A stretch of DNA of 56,600 nt, from assembly GCA_002437245.1 (NCBI GenBank), contig DJOQ01000036.1:39293-95892 (forward strand), in the 5' to 3' direction. The position numbers were made by a program, and so were the translations under genes. The stretch comes from Ruminococcaceae bacterium UBA6434. GTDB taxonomy: Bacteria > Bacillota > Clostridia > Oscillospirales > Acutalibacteraceae. The notes under the pieces are model-generated. The model worked only from the letters and a program-made list of their open reading frames with translations, made no database searches and was not told the origin of the DNA. This document shows, piece after piece, positions 42,914 to 51,031 of the stretch. The first letter of the stretch is position 1; each line of letters opens with the position of its first letter.

Positions 42914-43592
42914 AAGCTCTGCTGTTTCTTGCAGTGTTGCGCTTTTGGATAATGGGATACTTACGGGCGAAGAGTTTACAAACGTTAAACTGACACACAG
43001 CGAAACCCTCATGCCGATGGTGAAAAATATACTTGATAATACCAAAACCGATATAGGCTCGGTAGATGTTTTTTCTGTTTCAAACGGGCCCGGCTCTTTT
43101 ACGGGGGTAAGAATCGGTGTGGCTGCCGTAAAAGGAATGGCTGACGGAGCCGACAAGCCTTGTCTCGGCATTTCAACGCTTGAGACAATAGCGTATCCTT
43201 TTTTTGAGCGGAACTGCATAGTTTGCTCCCTTATGGACGCAAGATGCTCTCAGGTTTACACGGCGCTCTTTGAGAACGGCAAAAGACTGACTCCCGACAG
43301 CGCGATGCTCATATCGGAATTGGCAAACAGTTTAAAAAGCATAGATAAGCCCATTCTATTTGCAGGTGACGGTGCCGCAGTAACCTATGAAAAATTTTCG
43401 AGCAGCTTTGGCAATATTATATTGGCGGATGCACAATATAGATATCAGCGTGCGTCAAGTACGGCTTTTCTGACGGAAAAATATATTTATTCAGGTACAA
43501 CACCGGTCAGTGCCGACGAGCTTTTACCGGTTTATTTAAGACTGCCTCAGGCAGAGAGAGAATTAAAAAAGAAAAAGGAGCTAAAAAAATGA
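42894..43592 (+). CDS. tsaB: TsaB, scaffold of the t6A complex
   Basis: The 232-residue ASKHA-fold protein is a catalytically silent TsaD paralogue (ILSVESSAVSCSVALL, THSETLMPMV, NGPGSFTGVRIG) that holds TsaD and TsaE together. The frame opens at 42882; ATG 42894, where homologues start, is used, giving a 20-base overlap with tsaE. The C-terminus is lysine-rich. It overlaps rpiB by four bases. Confidence 0.94.
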   Translation: MKILSVESSAVSCSVALLDNGILTGEEFTNVKLTHSETLMPMVKNILDNTKTDIGSVDVFSVSNGPGSFTGVRIGVAAVKGMADGADKPCLGISTLETIAYPFFERNCIVCSLMDARCSQVYTALFENGKRLTPDSAMLISELANSLKSIDKPILFAGDGAAVTYEKFSSSFGNIILADAQYRYQRASSTAFLTEKYIYSGTTPVSADELLPVYLRLPQAERELKKKKELKK

Positions 43593-44029
43593 CGGTTTAT
43601 TTAGGAGCAGATCACGGCGGATTTGAATTAAAAGAGGCATTGAAAAAACATCTTGATGCCGAAGGCTATAAAACAGTCGACTGCGGAACGGATTCTACGC
43701 AATCGGTAGATTACGCACCGATAGCCGAAAAGACTTGCTTGAATGTTTTATCGGACGAGGGCAGTCTCGGTATTTTATGCTGCGGTACCGGCATCGGTAT
43801 GTCTATGGCGGCAAATAAAGTCAAGGGTATACGTGCGGCTTGCTGTTCCGATTATTTCAGCGCTAAATATACAAGACTTCACAATAATGCTAACATTCTT
43901 TGCCTCGGCGGCAGGGTAGTAGGAGCTGGTCTTGCTGCGGAGTTAGCCGACGTATTTTTAAAAACCGAATTTGAGGGCGGTCGTCATCAGAGAAGAATTG
44001 ACCAGATAACCGAAATTGAAAACAAATAA
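43589..44029 (+). CDS. rpiB: Ribose-5-phosphate isomerase B
   Basis: The 146-residue RpiB/LacAB family protein has LGADHGGFELKEAL, the catalytic cysteine in LCCGTGIGMS and HNNANILCLGGR. It interconverts ribose 5-phosphate and ribulose 5-phosphate, alongside the split transketolase of this window. The ATG overlaps tsaB (ATGA), with AAGGAG upstream. Confidence 0.95.
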   Translation: MTVYLGADHGGFELKEALKKHLDAEGYKTVDCGTDSTQSVDYAPIAEKTCLNVLSDEGSLGILCCGTGIGMSMAANKVKGIRAACCSDYFSAKYTRLHNNANILCLGGRVVGAGLAAELADVFLKTEFEGGRHQRRIDQITEIENK

Positions 44030-44036
44030 AAAAATC

Positions 44037-44065
44037 TTGTCTTTTCCTGATGGCTGTTATATAAT
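44037..44065 (+). promoter_or_regulatory. Promoter of upp
   Basis: TTGTCT (44037-44042), 17 bases, TATAAT (44060-44065), 33 bases before the upp ATG. Confidence 0.75.
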
Positions 44066-44098
44066 ATTTTAGAAAATTTAAATTATTGGAGGCTAATT

Positions 44099-44728
44099 AT
44101 GGGTAAGGTTACTATTACCAACCATCCGCTTATTCAGCACAAACTGACGTTGCTCCGTGATAAAAATACCGGTTCTAAAGAATTCAGAGCACTTGTTTCA
44201 GAGATAGCAACGCTTATGTGTTATGAAGCTACTCGCGATCTTCCTCTTGAGGAAGTTGAAATCGAAACTCCCATTGCCATTGCTAAGGCTAAAGTTATTT
44301 CGGGTAAAAAACTCGCTTTCGTTCCGATACTCAGAGCCGGAACCGGAATGCTTGACGGTGTTTTGGCTCTTGTTCCGTCGGCAAAGGTAGGTCACATCGG
44401 TATGTATCGTGATCCGGTTACGGTAAAACCTGTTCCGTATTATTGCAAATTGCCGTCTGATATATCAGAGCGTGAAGTAATCGTACTTGATCCTATGCTT
44501 GCGACAGGCGGTTCGGCGATCGACGCAATAGATCAAATAAAGACTTTCCATCCGAAGTCAATTAAATTTATGGGTATAATAGCCGCTCCCGAGGGCCTTG
44601 AAGCTCTTACTACGGCTCATCCCGATGTCGATATTTTCTGTGCTGCTCTTGATGAGAGACTTAATGAGCACAGCTACATTATTCCTGGTCTCGGCGATGC
44701 CGGCGACAGAATATTCGGCACAAAGTAA
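44099..44728 (+). CDS. upp: Uracil phosphoribosyltransferase
   Basis: The 209-residue enzyme makes UMP from uracil and PRPP. It has LVSEIATLMCYEATRDLP, FVPILRAGTGMLDG, the PRPP loop VIVLDPMLATGGSA and the uracil-binding C-terminus (YIIPGLGDAGDRIFG). TTGGAGG lies before the ATG. It is probably monocistronic, closed by the hairpin at 44759-44800. Confidence 0.97.
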   Translation: MGKVTITNHPLIQHKLTLLRDKNTGSKEFRALVSEIATLMCYEATRDLPLEEVEIETPIAIAKAKVISGKKLAFVPILRAGTGMLDGVLALVPSAKVGHIGMYRDPVTVKPVPYYCKLPSDISEREVIVLDPMLATGGSAIDAIDQIKTFHPKSIKFMGIIAAPEGLEALTTAHPDVDIFCAALDERLNEHSYIIPGLGDAGDRIFGTK

Positions 44729-44758
44729 TTTACGCCTAAAATAATTTAAGAATATTTG

Positions 44759-44800
44759 TCCCTCCTTTGTCATATCAATTATTGACAGACTAAGGAGGGA
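44759..44800 (+). promoter_or_regulatory. Hairpin that buries the spoIIID ribosome site and may end upp transcription
   Basis: TCCCTCCTT (44759-44767) pairs perfectly with AAGGAGGGA (44792-44800), extended by TGTC/GACA across a 4-base bulge. The 3' arm is the spoIIID Shine-Dalgarno. T-rich sequence follows (ATTTGTTTTG). A possible SigmaE-like promoter, GAATATT (44750-44756), 14 bases, CATATCAA (44771-44778), would start RNA inside the loop and so omit the 5' arm. Confidence 0.6.
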
Positions 44801-44806
44801 TTTGTT

Positions 44807-45064
44807 TTGAATGATACTGTTGAAGAACGCGCTGTAATATTGGGAGAATATATTGTTGAAAACAGGGCTACCGTAAGAGCCGCGGCAAAAGTGTTTTCGG
44901 TGAGCAAATCAACAGTACATATGGATGTTGCCGAACGGCTGAGAAGAATAAACCCGGCTTTGTATACTGAGGTAAGGGAAGTTTTAGAGGTTAACAAGGC
45001 CGAACGACATATAAGAGGCGGTCAGGCGACAAAGCAAAAATATCTTGCGGAGAAAAAGCATTGA
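44807..45064 (+). CDS. spoIIID: Sporulation transcription factor SpoIIID
   Basis: The 85-residue helix-turn-helix protein matches SpoIIID across its length: ILGEYIVENRATVRAAAKVF, the recognition helix SVSKSTVHMD, and RHIRGGQATKQKY at the C-terminus. In Bacillus it acts in the mother cell after SigmaE to switch genes on and off. It is the main sign here that the organism can sporulate. The start is TTG at 44807 with AGGAGG 8 bases upstream; the nearby ATG at 44811 is out of frame. Confidence 0.95.
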   Translation: MNDTVEERAVILGEYIVENRATVRAAAKVFSVSKSTVHMDVAERLRRINPALYTEVREVLEVNKAERHIRGGQATKQKYLAEKKH

Positions 45065-45077
45065 AATTATGATTTTT

Positions 45078-45106
45078 AAGCGGTTTTTATACCGCTTATT
45101 TTTTTG
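45078..45106 (+). terminator. Terminator of spoIIID
   Basis: AAGCGGT (45078-45084) pairs with ACCGCTT (45091-45097), followed by a T7 run. Confidence 0.85.
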
Positions 45107-45167
45107 TTTTTTTTTGACACATAATATGTTATACTATCATAAGACCAATTAAAGGAAGTGTATATCT

Positions 45168-46124
45168 TTGAGAACGCTTGATCTTGTAGTTCCTTGTTTT
45201 AACGAACAGGAGTCTTTGCCGCTATTTTTAAAAGCGGTAAAAGATGTCAAAGATAAAATGAACGATGTTTCGGTAAGGTTTATTTTTGTTAACGACGGCA
45301 GCCGCGACAATACACTCGGTTTACTGCGTGATTACGCGGAAAAATACGATTATGTAAAATATATTTCTTTTTCGCGCAATTTCGGCAAAGAAGCCGCCAT
45401 GCTTGCAGGTATGAAGCTGTCGGATGCAGAATATGTCGGGATTTTAGACGCCGATTTGCAGCACTCACCGGATTTGATTCCGAATATGATGAATGCGCTT
45501 ATTAACGAAGATTACGATGTAGCAGCTGCAAGACGTATAGACAGAAAAGGTGAGGCAAAGCTTAAAAGCGCTTTCTCAAATCAGTTTTATAAACTTATCA
45601 ATAAAATTTCGGATACAGGCATTGAGGACGGTGCACAGGATTTCAGAATAATGAAGCGCAAGGTCGTAGATGCAATAATTTCTATGCCGGAATACAACAG
45701 ATTTTCCAAAGGCATATTCAGTTGGGTAGGATTTAAGACAAAATGGTTTGAACATGAGAACAGCAACCGTGTGGCAGGTGAGACGAAATGGTCGTTTTGG
45801 AAACTGTTGCGATATGCGCTTGACGGTATTATAGGCTTTTCGACCGCACCTTTGAAAATATCGCTGTATATAGGTTCTGTATTCAGCCTTATCGGTATAA
45901 TTTATGCAATTTATATTTTTATACGTACTTTGATTCACGGCTCAGATGTACCCGGCTATCCTTCATTGATATGTGCCGTGTTTGTTATAGGAGGACTTAT
46001 ATTGCTGTCTCTCGGCGTAGCGGGCGAATATATTTCACGAATTTATCTTGAAGTGAAAAATCGCCCTATATATATTGTCGATGAAACCAACATTATTCCT
46101 AAAATAAATGAAAAAAATCAGTAA
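45168..46124 (+). CDS. GT2 glycosyltransferase with two C-terminal membrane helices
   Basis: The 318-residue protein has the GT2 domain of the GtrB/DPM-like group (VVPCFNEQES, FVNDGSRDNT, FSRNFGKEAAMLAG, DxD-type LDADLQ) and two C-terminal transmembrane helices. Such enzymes usually transfer a sugar to polyprenyl phosphate for envelope glycans. The acceptor and sugar are unknown. TTG start at 45168 with AAAGGAAG upstream. A TTGACA at 45114-45119 and TATACT at 45130-45135 lie upstream but with poor mutual spacing. Confidence 0.9.
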   Translation: MRTLDLVVPCFNEQESLPLFLKAVKDVKDKMNDVSVRFIFVNDGSRDNTLGLLRDYAEKYDYVKYISFSRNFGKEAAMLAGMKLSDAEYVGILDADLQHSPDLIPNMMNALINEDYDVAAARRIDRKGEAKLKSAFSNQFYKLINKISDTGIEDGAQDFRIMKRKVVDAIISMPEYNRFSKGIFSWVGFKTKWFEHENSNRVAGETKWSFWKLLRYALDGIIGFSTAPLKISLYIGSVFSLIGIIYAIYIFIRTLIHGSDVPGYPSLICAVFVIGGLILLSLGVAGEYISRIYLEVKNRPIYIVDETNIIPKINEKNQ

Positions 46125-46130
46125 AAAGCC

Positions 46131-46159
46131 TTGTAAATATTGACTTTTTTAGATATAAT
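46131..46159 (+). promoter_or_regulatory. Promoter of ileS
   Basis: TTGTAA (46131-46136), 17 bases, TATAAT (46154-46159). The leader to the GTG start is only ~43 nt, so there is no room for a T-box. Confidence 0.65.
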
Positions 46160-46208
46160 CTAAATATTATGGCTTTAATAATCGCGCTCTGAAAGGGGAA
46201 AAAATAAA

Positions 46209-49200
46209 GTGGCAGATGAAAAAAATATGTTCGTTGATATGGAACATGAAGTCATGGACTTCTGGGAAAAGGAAAAATGCTTTGAAAAGCTCCGCGAGAA
46301 GAACCGCGGCCATAAGATGTTCCGTTTTGTTGACGGTCCTATAACAGCTAATAACCCCATGGGTATACACCATGCTTGGGGCAGAAGTATAAAAGATATT
46401 TTTATTCGTTACCATGCAATGCAAGGTTGCGATTGCCGTTATCAAAACGGATTTGATTCACAGGGCCTTTGGGTTGAGGTTGAGGTTGAAAAAGCTCTCG
46501 GCTTCAAGACGAAAAAAGATATCGAAAACTATGGTATGGACAAGTTCACAAAAGCTTGTAAAGACCGTGTTAAGCATTTTTCTGCAATTATTACAGAGCA
46601 GTCCAAACGTCTCGGTCAATGGATGGATTGGGATAATTCTTACTATACAAACACCGATGAAAACATAGCCGGCATTTGGTATTTCCTTAAAAAATGCGAT
46701 GAGCACGGTTGGATTCAGCGTGAGTACAAGCCTATGCCTTGGTGTCCGAGATGCGGAACTTCGCTTTCCGAACACGAAATGACCGGCTCATACAAAATGA
46801 TGACGCATAATTCGGTTTACTTTAAGCTCCCCATCAAAGAAATTCCGTCTAAAATGCTCGTTTGGACAACAACTCCATGGACGCTTTCTTCTAATGTTGC
46901 ACTTGCGGTTAATCCTGAAATTGACTATGTCGAAGTTAAAGTAAAAAGCGACGAAAAGACATTGATTCTCGCGAAGAATGCAATAGGTCATCTCGGCGAT
47001 GATAAAGTTGAGGTACTTCGTGCATTTAAGGGATCTGAGCTTGTAGGTTATCACTACGAGACCTGTTTCCCGGATATCCCCGCTCAGAGCGGTATAGACC
47101 ATAAAATTGTTGCTTGGGAAGATGTTGCTGCCGATGAAGGTACCGGCATAGTTCATATAGCTCCCGGATGCGGTGTCGAGGACTTCGAGCTTGGTGAAAG
47201 ACTCGGTCTTGCAAAGGTTATGCCTATAGACGATATGGGTATATATCTTGACGGATTCGGATGGATGACAGGTAAAGACAGCCATACTGTTGCCGATGAG
47301 GTGTTTGAGCATCTTAAAGAGGCTGACAAGCTCTATAAGGTTGAGCCGCATGAGCACAGCTATCCCGTATGCTGGAGATGTAAATCGGAGGTTGTATTCA
47401 GACTTGTACCGGCTTGGTACATCAGAACAGATGAGATACGTCCGAAGCTTATCGAAGCCGCCAATACAGTTAAGTGGGAACCTGCTTCAAACGGTAAACG
47501 TATGAACGACTGGTTAAATAATATGGGAGACTGGAATATATCCCGTAAGCGTTATTACGGTATGCCGCTTCCGTTTTATCCTTGCGATTGCGGTCATGTA
47601 ACCGTTGTAGGTTCTAAGGAAGAGCTTCGTTCTCTCGCGGTAGATCCTAAGCTTGTTGACGAATTACCCGAACTTCACAGACCTTGGGTAGATAAGATTA
47701 AAATTAAATGTCCGCATTGCGGTAAAGAGGTTTCGCGTGTATCGGAGATCGGTGATGTGTGGCTTGACGCCGGCATTGTTCCTTACTCAACACTCGGCTA
47801 TTTCCGCGATAAGGAAGAGTGGAAAAAGAACTTCCCCGCAGAATGGGTTACCGAAATGCACGAGCAGGTAAGACTTTGGTTCTATTCACAGCTGTTTATG
47901 AGCGTTGTGCTCGAAGGCAAAGCTCCTTATGAGAGAGTCCTTACAAACAGCGCCGTAGTAGCCGAAGACGGCAGAAAGTTCTCAAAAACCGGATTTATGA
48001 TTAAATTCGATGAGGCAGCCGAAAAGATAGGTGCCGACACAATACGTTATTTGTATGCAGGCGCTCCTGTATCAAACGATGTACGTTTCGGTTACAATCT
48101 TGGCGATGAGGCGAGAAGAAAGCTTCTTTCGTATTGGAATATTTACACATTCTTTGAGACATACGCAAAAATTGACAAGCCCAATTTCGAAAATTACACT
48201 CCTGACAAGTCCTCTATGACTCCTACGGATATATGGCTTGTTGTTCGCACCAACGAATTTCTCAAAAAGGCTAAAGCGCTTTATGACGACTATAAAGTTT
48301 ATATGCTTGTAAAAGAATTTGAGGTATTTGTTGACGATATATCAAATTGGTATATAAGAACAAACCGTCGTCGTTTCTGGAAAACCGGTGATGAAAAAGA
48401 TAAGATGACCGCTTATTGGGTGCTTTATTATGCACTTAATACCGCAACCCTTGTTATGTCACCTGTTATTCCGTTTATGACAGAGCATATCTGGCAGAAC
48501 TTTACGAGAAAAGTTATGCCTTCGTCACCGATCTCCGTTCATCTCTGCGATTGGCCGAAGCCTATTGAAGGATTTGAGGATGACGGTATAGTTGAAAAAA
48601 CGGCTGTCTCACGAGAGATAATAGCTACCGCCATGAGACTACGCAATGAGCAGCAGCTCAAGGTTCGCCAGCCTCTTTCAACTCTTTATGTTTGCTGCGA
48701 TAGCGAAACGGCAAATAAAATAGGTGTATTTGAAAAGATAATACTTGATGAACTTAACATTAAGAATATTAAATATATTGATGATGTTAATGTTCTTGAG
48801 GATAAATATCTGACCGTAAACTTTAAGGTTGCCGGTGCTGTTCTCAAGCAGAATGTCAACAAGATGAAGCAGACTCTTGAAACACTTTCGGGTTATGATA
48901 TGTCAGAGCTTGTTTCTGCGGTTGAACAGGGTAATGAAGTTTCCGTTCCGGGTTGGGACGAAAAATTTGCTGCTGATATATTCAGCGTTCAGACAAAAAC
49001 TAAAGAAGGTATTGTATCTGCCGAGCTTCAGAATGATAAGGGTGTTGTGGCGTTGGATACCGTACTTACCGAGGAACTCGTAAAAGAGGGCTTGGTACGT
49101 GACACGGTCAGACAGTGTCAGCTTATAAGAAAAGAAGCCGGATATGAGGTAGAGCAGAGAGTTAAAATGGCAATTGAGTCTCTTGATACAGCTGTTATCG

Positions 49201-49346
49201 ATGCTCTCAGGGAAAAGACCGAATATATCAAGTCGGAGCTTCTTGCCGATGAACTTATCCTCGGCGGAACCCTTTCTGACGCAGATCTTACCAAAGAAGT
49301 CGAGATAGGCGACGGTAAAGTTAAATTAGCGGTCGCAAAAGCATAA
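46209..49346 (+). CDS. ileS: Isoleucyl-tRNA synthetase, atypical signature motifs
   Basis: The 1045-residue class I synthetase has the IleRS layout: a catalytic Rossmann fold split by an editing domain (~190-390, VWTTTPWTLSSN), an anticodon-binding helical domain and a C-terminal extension. Several zinc-knuckle pairs are visible (CPRCG, CWRCK, CDCGH, CPHCG). The HIGH signature reads GIHHAWG (His54, His55), and KMSKS reads KFSKT (590-594). Overall it resembles the longer, eukaryote/archaea-like IleRS forms also seen in some Clostridia and Chloroflexi. It should charge tRNA-Ile; another hydrophobic amino acid is possible but less likely. GTG start with AAAGGGGA upstream. Confidence 0.85.
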   Translation: MADEKNMFVDMEHEVMDFWEKEKCFEKLREKNRGHKMFRFVDGPITANNPMGIHHAWGRSIKDIFIRYHAMQGCDCRYQNGFDSQGLWVEVEVEKALGFKTKKDIENYGMDKFTKACKDRVKHFSAIITEQSKRLGQWMDWDNSYYTNTDENIAGIWYFLKKCDEHGWIQREYKPMPWCPRCGTSLSEHEMTGSYKMMTHNSVYFKLPIKEIPSKMLVWTTTPWTLSSNVALAVNPEIDYVEVKVKSDEKTLILAKNAIGHLGDDKVEVLRAFKGSELVGYHYETCFPDIPAQSGIDHKIVAWEDVAADEGTGIVHIAPGCGVEDFELGERLGLAKVMPIDDMGIYLDGFGWMTGKDSHTVADEVFEHLKEADKLYKVEPHEHSYPVCWRCKSEVVFRLVPAWYIRTDEIRPKLIEAANTVKWEPASNGKRMNDWLNNMGDWNISRKRYYGMPLPFYPCDCGHVTVVGSKEELRSLAVDPKLVDELPELHRPWVDKIKIKCPHCGKEVSRVSEIGDVWLDAGIVPYSTLGYFRDKEEWKKNFPAEWVTEMHEQVRLWFYSQLFMSVVLEGKAPYERVLTNSAVVAEDGRKFSKTGFMIKFDEAAEKIGADTIRYLYAGAPVSNDVRFGYNLGDEARRKLLSYWNIYTFFETYAKIDKPNFENYTPDKSSMTPTDIWLVVRTNEFLKKAKALYDDYKVYMLVKEFEVFVDDISNWYIRTNRRRFWKTGDEKDKMTAYWVLYYALNTATLVMSPVIPFMTEHIWQNFTRKVMPSSPISVHLCDWPKPIEGFEDDGIVEKTAVSREIIATAMRLRNEQQLKVRQPLSTLYVCCDSETANKIGVFEKIILDELNIKNIKYIDDVNVLEDKYLTVNFKVAGAVLKQNVNKMKQTLETLSGYDMSELVSAVEQGNEVSVPGWDEKFAADIFSVQTKTKEGIVSAELQNDKGVVALDTVLTEELVKEGLVRDTVRQCQLIRKEAGYEVEQRVKMAIESLDTAVIDALREKTEYIKSELLADELILGGTLSDADLTKEVEIGDGKVKLAVAKA

Positions 49347-49361
49347 TCGGAGGTTTTAATT

Positions 49362-49571
49362 ATGACAGAAATCAATAAAGATATGACAATCGGCGACATT
49401 CTTGACGCCGAGAGAGATACAGCCCCTTTTTTCCTTGAAATGGGTATGCATTGCCTGGGTTGCCCCGCATCGCGCGGCGAAACAGTAGAGCAGGCTTGTA
49501 TGGTTCACGGTGTTGACCCGGACGTACTTGTTGAAAATATCAACGAATTTTTAAAAGGAAAAAATAACTGA
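49362..49571 (+). CDS. DUF1858 small protein
   Basis: The 69-residue protein is a stand-alone DUF1858 domain: MTIGDILDAERDTAPFFLEMGMHCLGCPAS, with a CxxC pair, then a short helical C-terminus. The family often lies near hybrid-cluster or redox proteins; its function is unknown. CGGAGG precedes the ATG, and it is cotranscribed with ileS. Confidence 0.9.
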   Translation: MTEINKDMTIGDILDAERDTAPFFLEMGMHCLGCPASRGETVEQACMVHGVDPDVLVENINEFLKGKNN

Positions 49572-49576
49572 CTTAA

Positions 49577-49603
49577 AAAGGCTGTGCTCAAAACACAGCC
49601 TTT
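49577..49603 (+). terminator. Hairpin after the DUF1858 gene
   Basis: AAAGGCTGTG (49577-49586) pairs with CACAGCCTTT (49594-49603). The T tail is short (TTTAAATT), so termination may be partial. trmK starts 15 bases later with no promoter of its own visible. Confidence 0.7.
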
Positions 49604-49617
49604 AAATTACGGTAATT

Positions 49618-50289
49618 ATGATTAACTTAACTCCTCGTTTATTGAAAACGGCCGAATTGATAACTCCGTGCAAAAAGCTTGCCGATGTCGGAACCGACCA
49701 CGCATACATACCGGTTTATGCGCTTCAAAATAAGCTTGCGGAAGCTGTTGTGGCCTCTGATATAAATAAAGGACCGCTGAATAATGCGGCAAAAACCGTT
49801 AAACAATACGGTTTCGAAGACAGAGTGGTTTTGCGACTTTCCGACGGACTTGAAAATATTAAGGAAACCGAGGTCGACGCTGTTGTTATAGCGGGGATGG
49901 GCGGCGAGCTTATAGCTAAAATAATCGGCGACGCGCCATGGCTTAAAAATAATAAACAGATTATTATGCAGCCAATGACTCATTTTGAAGATTTGAGGGC
50001 TTTTTTGTGCGATAACGGTTATAAAATTACAAAGGAAACGGTTGTAAGAGAAGGAAAAAGACTTTATCTTGCACTATCTGCCGAATATACCGAAGAAGAG
50101 ACCGATTTTGGCGAATGGTACTTCTATGTCGGAAATCTGATTCACAGCAATAATCCGGATGAAATTGAATTTTGCAATAAAATTGTAAATAGGCTGAAAA
50201 AAAAGTATACGGCACTTAAAAATTCCGGTTATGATGCAAACAAAATAGGTAAAATTTTGGAGGAAATTAAATATGAGCAGGCTAAGTGA
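49618..50289 (+). CDS. trmK: tRNA (adenine(22)-N1)-methyltransferase TrmK
   Basis: The 223-residue Rossmann methyltransferase has the SAM site LADVGTDHAYIPVYAL and the VIAGMGGELI block, followed by a C-terminal coiled-coil used for tRNA binding. It methylates A22 in bacterial tRNAs. The gene order trmK then nif3-like matches yqfN-yqfO in Bacillus. The Shine-Dalgarno is weak (GGTAATT). It overlaps the next gene by 17 bases. Confidence 0.93.
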   Translation: MINLTPRLLKTAELITPCKKLADVGTDHAYIPVYALQNKLAEAVVASDINKGPLNNAAKTVKQYGFEDRVVLRLSDGLENIKETEVDAVVIAGMGGELIAKIIGDAPWLKNNKQIIMQPMTHFEDLRAFLCDNGYKITKETVVREGKRLYLALSAEYTEEETDFGEWYFYVGNLIHSNNPDEIEFCNKIVNRLKKKYTALKNSGYDANKIGKILEEIKYEQAK

Positions 50290-51019
50290 AATATATGACT
50301 ACATTGACAGTTTTGCACCGTTTTCTTCACAGCTTGAATGGGATAACAGCGGTATTTTGGTGAATTGCGGCAACTGTGATGTTTCAAAGGCCTTGGTTAC
50401 GCTTGATATTACTGCCGAAGTTTTGGAAGAAGCAATTAACGGAAAGTATGACCTTATTGTTTCTCACCATCCGATAATTTTCGGTGCTCTGACTGCACTG
50501 ACTGAAAAAACACCGGCGTCAATTTGCTTTAAAAACGGTATATCGGTTATTTCCGCCCACACAAACTACGATTTATCACCTATTGGTGTAAATAAGGTTC
50601 TGGCACAAAAACTGAATTTGCACAATGTTGTTTCAAGTAACGACAACTGCTTTATGATAGGTGAACTTGATAAACCGATGACTTCGGATTTGTTTTCGGA
50701 ATATGTGAGCAAATGCCTTGCGGCGCACCTTAGATATAATGACTGTATAAAAGAAATAAAGACCGTTGCGGTTTGCGGCGGTGCAGGCTCTGATTTTGCA
50801 CCGGACGCCAAAAAAGCCGGTGCCGATGCGCTTGTTACGGGTGACGGAAAATACCATGAGTTTTTAGATGCAGCCGATAAAGAAATATTGCTTGTTTCTG
50901 CCGGACATTATGAGACCGAATTTCCGGCTGTGGCGAATTTGTGTAAATTACTTGGAAATAAGTTTGAAGATATACATTTTAAAGTTGCGGAGCAAAAAGC
51001 TCCTATTAAGAATATTTGA
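50273..51019 (+). CDS. Nif3-like dinuclear metal centre protein
   Basis: The 248-residue protein has the NIF3/YqfO signatures: WDNSGILV, SHHPIIFG (metal-binding histidines), SAHTNYDLSPIGVN and the C-terminal SAGHYETE block. Members form hexamers with two metals and resemble GTP cyclohydrolase folds; their exact activity is unresolved. It lacks the inserted PII-like domain found in longer members. GGAGG precedes the ATG. Confidence 0.93.
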   Translation: MSRLSEIYDYIDSFAPFSSQLEWDNSGILVNCGNCDVSKALVTLDITAEVLEEAINGKYDLIVSHHPIIFGALTALTEKTPASICFKNGISVISAHTNYDLSPIGVNKVLAQKLNLHNVVSSNDNCFMIGELDKPMTSDLFSEYVSKCLAAHLRYNDCIKEIKTVAVCGGAGSDFAPDAKKAGADALVTGDGKYHEFLDAADKEILLVSAGHYETEFPAVANLCKLLGNKFEDIHFKVAEQKAPIKNI

Positions 51020-51031
51020 GGAATTATAAGT

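Noticed and set aside
46160..46208. T-box riboswitch before ileS
   Set aside because: The leader after the promoter is only about 43 nt and has no T-box sequence or terminator.
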